Assembly (NCBI GenBank): GCA_021292105.1
Contig: CM037874.1
Span: 57,824,539-57,888,538, forward strand
Direction of reading: 5' to 3'
Length of the DNA stretch: 64,000 nt
From: Anadara kagoshimensis
Lineage: Eukaryota; Mollusca; Bivalvia; Arcoida; Arcidae
Shown: positions 50,701 through 64,000 of the stretch, one piece after another
Layout of the letters: each line of letters starts with the position of its first letter
How positions within the stretch are numbered: the stretch's first letter is position 1
Program-made: the position numbers and the translations under genes
Notes under the pieces: model-generated
Seen by the model: the letters and a program-made list of their open reading frames with translations, nothing else
What the model was told of the DNA's origin: nothing
Databases searched by the model: none

Positions 50701-52619
50701 CGATGTGAATAGATCTAGCACAAGACAGATGGAAATAATTTACCTTTTTATGTATTCTTTATTTAAATGAAGGCTGTATAACGCAATTAAAATCATGATC
50801 TCTTTATTTTTCTTCTAAATATACCCAAATTTCATGGAAAAAGCTGTATGAAGTGACCACCAAAAGTCATTCTGTAGCATCCATGTTTTAACTCTTAACC
50901 CGATAAAATAGTCGTTAACCCAACATGTACAAAGTATATCAAGGGGAATAATCATGTTTCTACAGAAAGTAAACAAATTAAACTGGAAGCACTTTTGTTT
51001 GGATGAATAAAACTTTTCATTAATAAAATGATTATGGAAAGGAAACATCTGAAAGCAGATTTTTGTTGTGTAACTTATTTATTCACTCAGCATTTTATGA
51101 ACTATGCATATGCATAGTCATATGTAGGCCACATAATCGGATGTATGTAACAGTTACATACATCCGATTATGTGGCCTACATATGACTGTTAATCGTTAA
51201 AGAATCAGAGGACAATCACAGGCTGTGTGTGACCTACATCTGGCTGTGTGCGACTTACATTTGGCTATGTGCGACCTACATCTATAGCTGTAAATGGGTT
51301 TGTTAAAGGAACTATATCAATGGTCTTGTAAACTAGTTAAAACTACACTGTACTTGCTTACACTGCATTGTTATATCAAGGATCTAGAAACAAAGAGTAT
51401 ATAGGCCTAAGTGACAAAAAAGTTGAAATGGTGGAAAATTCAGAACATTTTGTCTTGTTTAGAAAAAGATCCACTGTGAACTAGAAGATACTCCTGCTTC
51501 AATTTTTATTCTTTTTAATCTAGTTCATAAAATGCTGAGTGAACAAAATTGGGGGTGGGGCACTAAGCCAAGCATTCCGCTTATTTATTGGATTGTCACA
51601 TGCTTAATTTTGAAAAAACTTGACACCTATCAAGCCTAATGTTTAATTCATATCCTGAGTAGCACGTTTTTCAAGATTTTAGATATGATAATCAATAAAT
51701 TTTCTATCATGTCATATACCGAGGTGACAAATGCATTTTGTCGTAATAAATGAGCACCAGGGTACATACAATCTCAGTCAGAAAATAAAATGCAAAGCTT
51801 TTTAAAATCCTTACAGGGATTTACCATTGTTTACTTTTGAACCAGACAAACGGAAGTTGCAATCATCCGGGCAATGGCAAGTTTATCCTGGATTTGCCCA
51901 TATATCATGGGTATGGTCGCTTTTACAAGGGGAAACAACTCCTACATTTTGTTTACAGCTACTGTTTGGGTAGTCTTCCTTTAGTCAGACAATGTGATCT
52001 TACCAGTGTGAATAAAATGAAAATTTCGTACAAGCCCAGTTCTTCTGAGCCACATGTTTTAAACTTCCTGTCGTCTGAATGGCTCCAATGCATAAATAGT
52101 AAATCCCTGTTAGTATTATGTTATATGCATGTTATAGTAGTTGTACGAGCGAGAGTGAACGGCTTATTGTAAATTTCAATGGTTTAGGTAATTCAAATTA
52201 AAAATAGATTTAGTGGTGTTTGTCTTGGTGACGTATATTTAACAAAAAGTTTTGCATTTTAAGTTCCGACTGAGATGGTATGTACTCTGGTGCTCATTCA
52301 TTACGATTAATAAATATTAATCAATTACTTAATTAATAGTTAGATTACTAAAATTAAAATCAAGCCAATGCGTCAGTCACTACTGGAAAAAAGTTGTCAT
52401 CCTATATAAAGAAGGACCTATCATACAAGTGAGCTAAAGTCGAGTTTTATAGCTAATGAGAAAGCGGGGATAACTCTCCAGCAAATCAATCCATCGAACA
52501 AGCCACACTATCCGACATTTTTGAATTACTGGAAATATTTTTAAAAAAAAGTAAATATTGCAAATTAAGTGATCGAACACGTTGACACTCGTGACAAGTA
52601 TTTTCTCACCAGCAGACAT
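38662..52619 (-). CDS. ZSWIM7: ZSWIM7 (SWS1), SWIM-type zinc-finger protein, 7 exons, 137 aa
   Basis: Shu-complex subunit; with SWSAP1 it supports RAD51 filament assembly in homologous recombination and meiosis. Minus-strand exons: 52619-52610, 48726-48658, 45953-45932 (22 nt), 45485-45383, 43292-43214, 39503-39478 (26 nt), 38766-38662. All junctions are GT-AG, phases fit throughout, total 414 nt, and the 137 aa match the human length of about 140. Seen: MSADTIEDIADQLISEVES start, LQFVFQTPLLAALDLVDNEK (human ALDLVD block), TSGRTVYQ, then the SWIM motif CSCPSYRYS...CKHLLA split over exons 5-7, and a VSDKEITTMI end. Exon 5 is one of 11 whole copies in a tandem array, and the copy actually spliced in is not known; the one nearest exon 4 was chosen because it follows an independent acceptor. 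Head to head with UPB1. Confidence 0.93.
39478..39503 (-). CDS. ZSWIM7: ZSWIM7 exon 6 (26-nt microexon)
   Basis: Between TGTTTCAG and GTAAGT. Encodes (V)LLKDEHLM, the equivalent of human SVLRKSDSIL, joining the CxC exon in phase 1 to the CKH exon in phase 0. Confidence 0.88.
39921..40237. mobile_element. MITE with about 100-bp terminal inverted repeats
   Basis: Left end 'ggcaggaaacagtatcagga', right end 'tcctgatactgtttcctgcc', with inverse similarity continuing for about 100 bp on each side ('cagtgaattgccaca' versus 'tggtaattcactg'). The middle has a second palindrome around 40031-40066 ('agatcttataattt'). In ZSWIM7 intron 5. Confidence 0.82.
40420..40606 (+). mobile_element. SINE family B copy, truncated
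   Basis: Has the head 'gagagtgctcactccataag' and 'gggtagtgactgttcttttg'; broken after 'taggcttggcacg', where a different repeat begins. Confidence 0.72.
40607..40760 (+). repeat. Dispersed repeat with conserved coding look
   Basis: Plus strand reads GALFPCVLISYNFIAKKLDI followed by LEESDSKARVHY. The same peptide, slightly diverged, is readable on the minus strand at 62680-62530. No known family recognised; probably part of a transposable element. Confidence 0.5.
41229..41575 (-). mobile_element. SINE family B, minus strand
   Basis: Begins (inverse) with 'gagttgagtaacggtgttaa' and ends with the head 'gagcgagtactctaccaact'. Confidence 0.78.
41705..43292 (-). repeat. Tandem array of the ZSWIM7 SWIM exon (11 whole, 7 half copies)
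   Basis: Read on the minus strand, each whole unit is the 79-nt exon encoding VVGSSGTPYTC...CSCPSYRYS with a GTAAGT donor and, from the second copy on, a TTTGTCTTACAG acceptor. Units recur every 167 or 110 bp; the 167-bp form has an extra 57-bp half copy holding only the CSCPSYRYS end and its donor. Copies are nearly identical, differing mainly at one codon (gtggtgg/gtggtcg/gtggttg) and two silent-type sites. The copy farthest from exon 4 (41705-41795) is diverged and has lost a base in the CSC region. Confidence 0.93.
43214..43292 (-). CDS. ZSWIM7: ZSWIM7 exon 5 (SWIM CxC exon, proximal array copy)
   Basis: 79 nt after acceptor ATTTGCAG; encodes VVGSSGTPYTCLTTSLYCSC and PSYRYS, ends phase 1 at GTAAGT. 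Only this copy has a non-repeated upstream intron (acceptor not made of array sequence). Confidence 0.82.
43425..43615 (+). mobile_element. LINE 3' end with (AGGT)n tail
   Basis: Reads TEGKRKRGRPREARRRL-like tail, then 'cttatgctccactaggagca' and a (aggt)n tail at 43598-43621. Confidence 0.65.
43621..43870. mobile_element. MITE family 1 copy
   Basis: Left 'ggcaaacaacaatgacctgt', right 'acggacaggtcaatgttgtt' and 'tgcctat'. In ZSWIM7 intron 4. Confidence 0.78.
43875..44170 (+). mobile_element. tRNA-derived SINE
   Basis: Head 'ggacatgttcgagtggtatt' and B box 'cttgggttcaaatctcactc', body to about 44170. 44171-45040 has no feature I can name. Confidence 0.6.
45045..45355 (-). mobile_element. SINE family B, minus strand
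   Basis: Inverse of the family, from 'acgtcacagtcaagaatatt' to the head 'caagctactgagctaccata'. Confidence 0.72.
45383..45485 (-). CDS. ZSWIM7: ZSWIM7 exon 4
   Basis: 103 nt after acceptor TTTTGTAG; encodes LQFVFQTPLLAALDLVDNEK and ITLIRSTSGRTVYQ, ends phase 0 at GTAAAT. Confidence 0.92.
45517..45766. mobile_element. MITE family 2 right half with three 70-bp repeats
   Basis: Right terminus 'cggaacattgtgggcgtagt' plus 'cggcgatccgtcatt'. Three tandem 70-bp copies of the adjacent internal segment ('ggcacaattcaggccaagtt') at 45517-45727; the left terminus is missing. Confidence 0.75.
45932..45953 (-). CDS. ZSWIM7: ZSWIM7 exon 3 (22-nt microexon)
   Basis: Between acceptor GTTACAG and donor GTAAGT. 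Encodes (L)TDEILS(A), the equivalent of human PDEYLLS, and converts phase 1 to phase 2 exactly as exons 2 and 4 require. Confidence 0.88.
46104..46530. mobile_element. Probable non-autonomous DNA element
   Basis: Ends 'gcagggatttttctg' and 'cagaaaaattcctga' are imperfect inverses; the interior is AT-rich with 'attgggaa' repeats. In ZSWIM7 intron 2. Confidence 0.45.
46713..47044 (+). mobile_element. SINE family B, full copy with 13-bp TSD
   Basis: Head 'ggtagcttagttagcagagt' (A box) and 'gggtttgagccccgaccggg' (B box), body with 'gtgactgttcttttgccaag', end 'acgttaaacaccattactca'. The direct repeat ctattacaaagtt flanks it (46700-46712 and 47045-47057). Best reference copy of the family in the window. 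Confidence 0.88.
47138..47540. mobile_element. TIR element (AGAGCTGCCAAC ends)
   Basis: Left 'cagagctgccaaccctattt', right 'cgggtcagttggcagctctg'. About 400 bp, no coding. The short ends resemble hAT elements but no clean TSD was found. Confidence 0.6.
47935..48195. mobile_element. Two SINE family B pieces in inverted arrangement
   Basis: Plus-strand head at 47940-48005 ('ggtagagtgtcctctctgta', 'atgggttaaatcctggccag') joined to a minus-strand copy ending in its own head at about 48195 ('actctactaactgagctact'). Confidence 0.65.
48298..48365 (-). pseudogene. Possible decayed duplicate of ZSWIM7 exon 2 end and donor
   Basis: Aligns by eye to 48648-48710 with about 70% identity, including the donor (tacttacattt), the stretch 'gttttacatacact' versus 'gttttataaacact', and 'gataacaatatcaa' versus 'ctgatatcaa'. 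The open frame is not kept. Confidence 0.4.
48386..48635. mobile_element. MITE with about 25-bp TIR
   Basis: Left 'atatcctcgaccgtccgtga', right 'aggacggtcgacgatat' are imperfect inverses. It separates exon 2 of ZSWIM7 from its possible decayed duplicate. Confidence 0.6.
48658..48726 (-). CDS. ZSWIM7: ZSWIM7 exon 2
   Basis: 69 nt after acceptor TTTCTAG, encoding DTIEDIADQLISEVESVYKT and NGK. Donor taken as AAAT/GTAAGT; an alternative AATG/GTAAAT 7 nt earlier keeps the frame and removes two residues. Confidence 0.87.
49482..50290. repeat. 21-bp minisatellite, interrupted
   Basis: Unit gtgacctatatctgtctgtat and variants, dense at 49530-49720 then degenerate to 50290, with related copies again at 51120-51290. 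Interrupted at about 50010-50210 by a LINE tail. Confidence 0.88.
50010..50210 (-). mobile_element. LINE 3' end, minus strand
   Basis: Starts on the plus strand with (ttac)n, the inverse of a (gtaa)n tail, followed by 'ggccttgaacccctggtggg'. Inserted into the minisatellite. Confidence 0.55.
51116..51188. repeat. Perfect 36-bp palindrome with 1-nt spacer
   Basis: Left arm 51116-51151 starts 'agtcatatgtaggccacata'; right arm 51153-51188 is its exact inverse; the single base between is A at 51152. The arm sequence is related to the neighbouring minisatellite. Confidence 0.93.
51741..52307. mobile_element. TIR element, about 565 bp, with 111-residue frame
   Basis: Left end 'tcgtaataaatgagcaccag' and right end 'tggtgctcattcattacga' are inverse, with similarity running about 55 bp inward ('ctcagtcagaaaataaaatg'). 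Contains a plus-strand frame at 51837-52172 with no recognised domain. In ZSWIM7 intron 1. Confidence 0.72.
52610..52619 (-). CDS. ZSWIM7: ZSWIM7 exon 1 (10 coding nt)
   Basis: ATG TCT GCT G followed by donor GTGAGA. Start chosen because it leaves seven residues before the conserved helix, as in human, and has A at -3; an in-frame upstream ATG at 52661 would add 14 residues. Confidence 0.78.
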
Positions 52620-52718
52620 GTTGAAATGTAGACTGTACCAACGTCCAGTCTCCCCTTCCATTTTGGAATTAATTGGTACATTCCAAATAGGTCAAAGGTC
52701 ACGGCAGCTGCACAAATC
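52620..52718. promoter_or_regulatory. Candidate bidirectional promoter, ZSWIM7/UPB1
   Basis: The two start codons face away from each other with 99 bp between them, so both 5' UTRs and the core promoter must fit here or overlap the first exons. No TATA box is visible. Inference from gene layout only. Confidence 0.55.
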
Positions 52719-63957
<11,239 letters not shown>

Positions 63958-64000
63958 GTAGGTACTGACTGACTTCAGGGTTTTCCTACCCAAAATTTAC

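Noticed and set aside
51837..52172. 111-residue plus-strand frame as a host gene
   Set aside because: It lies inside an inverted-repeat element in ZSWIM7 intron 1, with no recognised domain or splice context; noted under the element instead.
52434..52661. 75-residue minus-strand frame starting MEGETG as its own gene or as the ZSWIM7 start
   Set aside because: Its match to ZSWIM7 stops at the GTGAGA donor; the inner ATG at 52619 gives the family's usual N-terminal length. The longer start remains possible.

Overview
The window looks like nuclear DNA of a mollusc, most likely a bivalve. It is AT-rich, has long introns with GT-AG junctions, and is full of short tRNA-derived SINEs, MITE-like inverted-repeat elements, minisatellites and microsatellites. 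Species is not determined; the bivalve call rests on general familiarity with such repeats, not on a search.

Four protein-coding genes can be assembled exon by exon. (1) A GPI-mannosyltransferase of the PIG-Z/SMP3 type (GT22) on the minus strand, three exons between 16870 and 2666, 937 aa. (2) PPM1D/Wip1, a PP2C-type phosphatase, on the plus strand, five exons 23004-31835, 702 aa. (3) ZSWIM7 (SWS1, Shu complex), minus strand, seven exons 52619-38662, 137 aa, including 22-nt and 26-nt microexons. (4) UPB1 (beta-ureidopropionase), plus strand, eight exons from 52719 to the right edge, incomplete at the 3' end. ZSWIM7 and UPB1 are head to head with about 100 bp between their start codons, which suggests a shared promoter. 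The genes otherwise belong to unrelated pathways: GPI anchor synthesis, DNA-damage signalling, recombination and pyrimidine breakdown.

The most striking signal is that tandem repeats in the ZSWIM7-UPB1 interval are made from exons. The SWIM zinc-finger exon of ZSWIM7 is present as 11 whole copies plus 7 half copies between about 41.7 and 43.3 kb, each whole copy with its own splice signals. The end of the ZSWIM7 coding sequence and its stop codon are repeated in the 3' UTR as an 80-bp array. The end of UPB1 exon 2 with its splice donor is repeated five times. UPB1 also carries three apparent single-base deletions, either consensus errors or a decaying gene.

Region by region: 1-2665, Penelope-like reverse transcriptase remnants and a MITE; 2666-16870, the PIG-Z-like gene with introns holding SINEs, a mariner fossil, MITEs and satellites; 16871-23003, minisatellites, a MITE with an internal satellite and a LINE tail; 23004-31835, PPM1D; 31836-38661, AT-rich flank with MITEs and short tandem arrays; 38662-52619, ZSWIM7; 52719-64000, UPB1, whose introns contain a TIR element carrying a piece of 18S rDNA, a MITE with an eight-copy array, and a hAT-like element.
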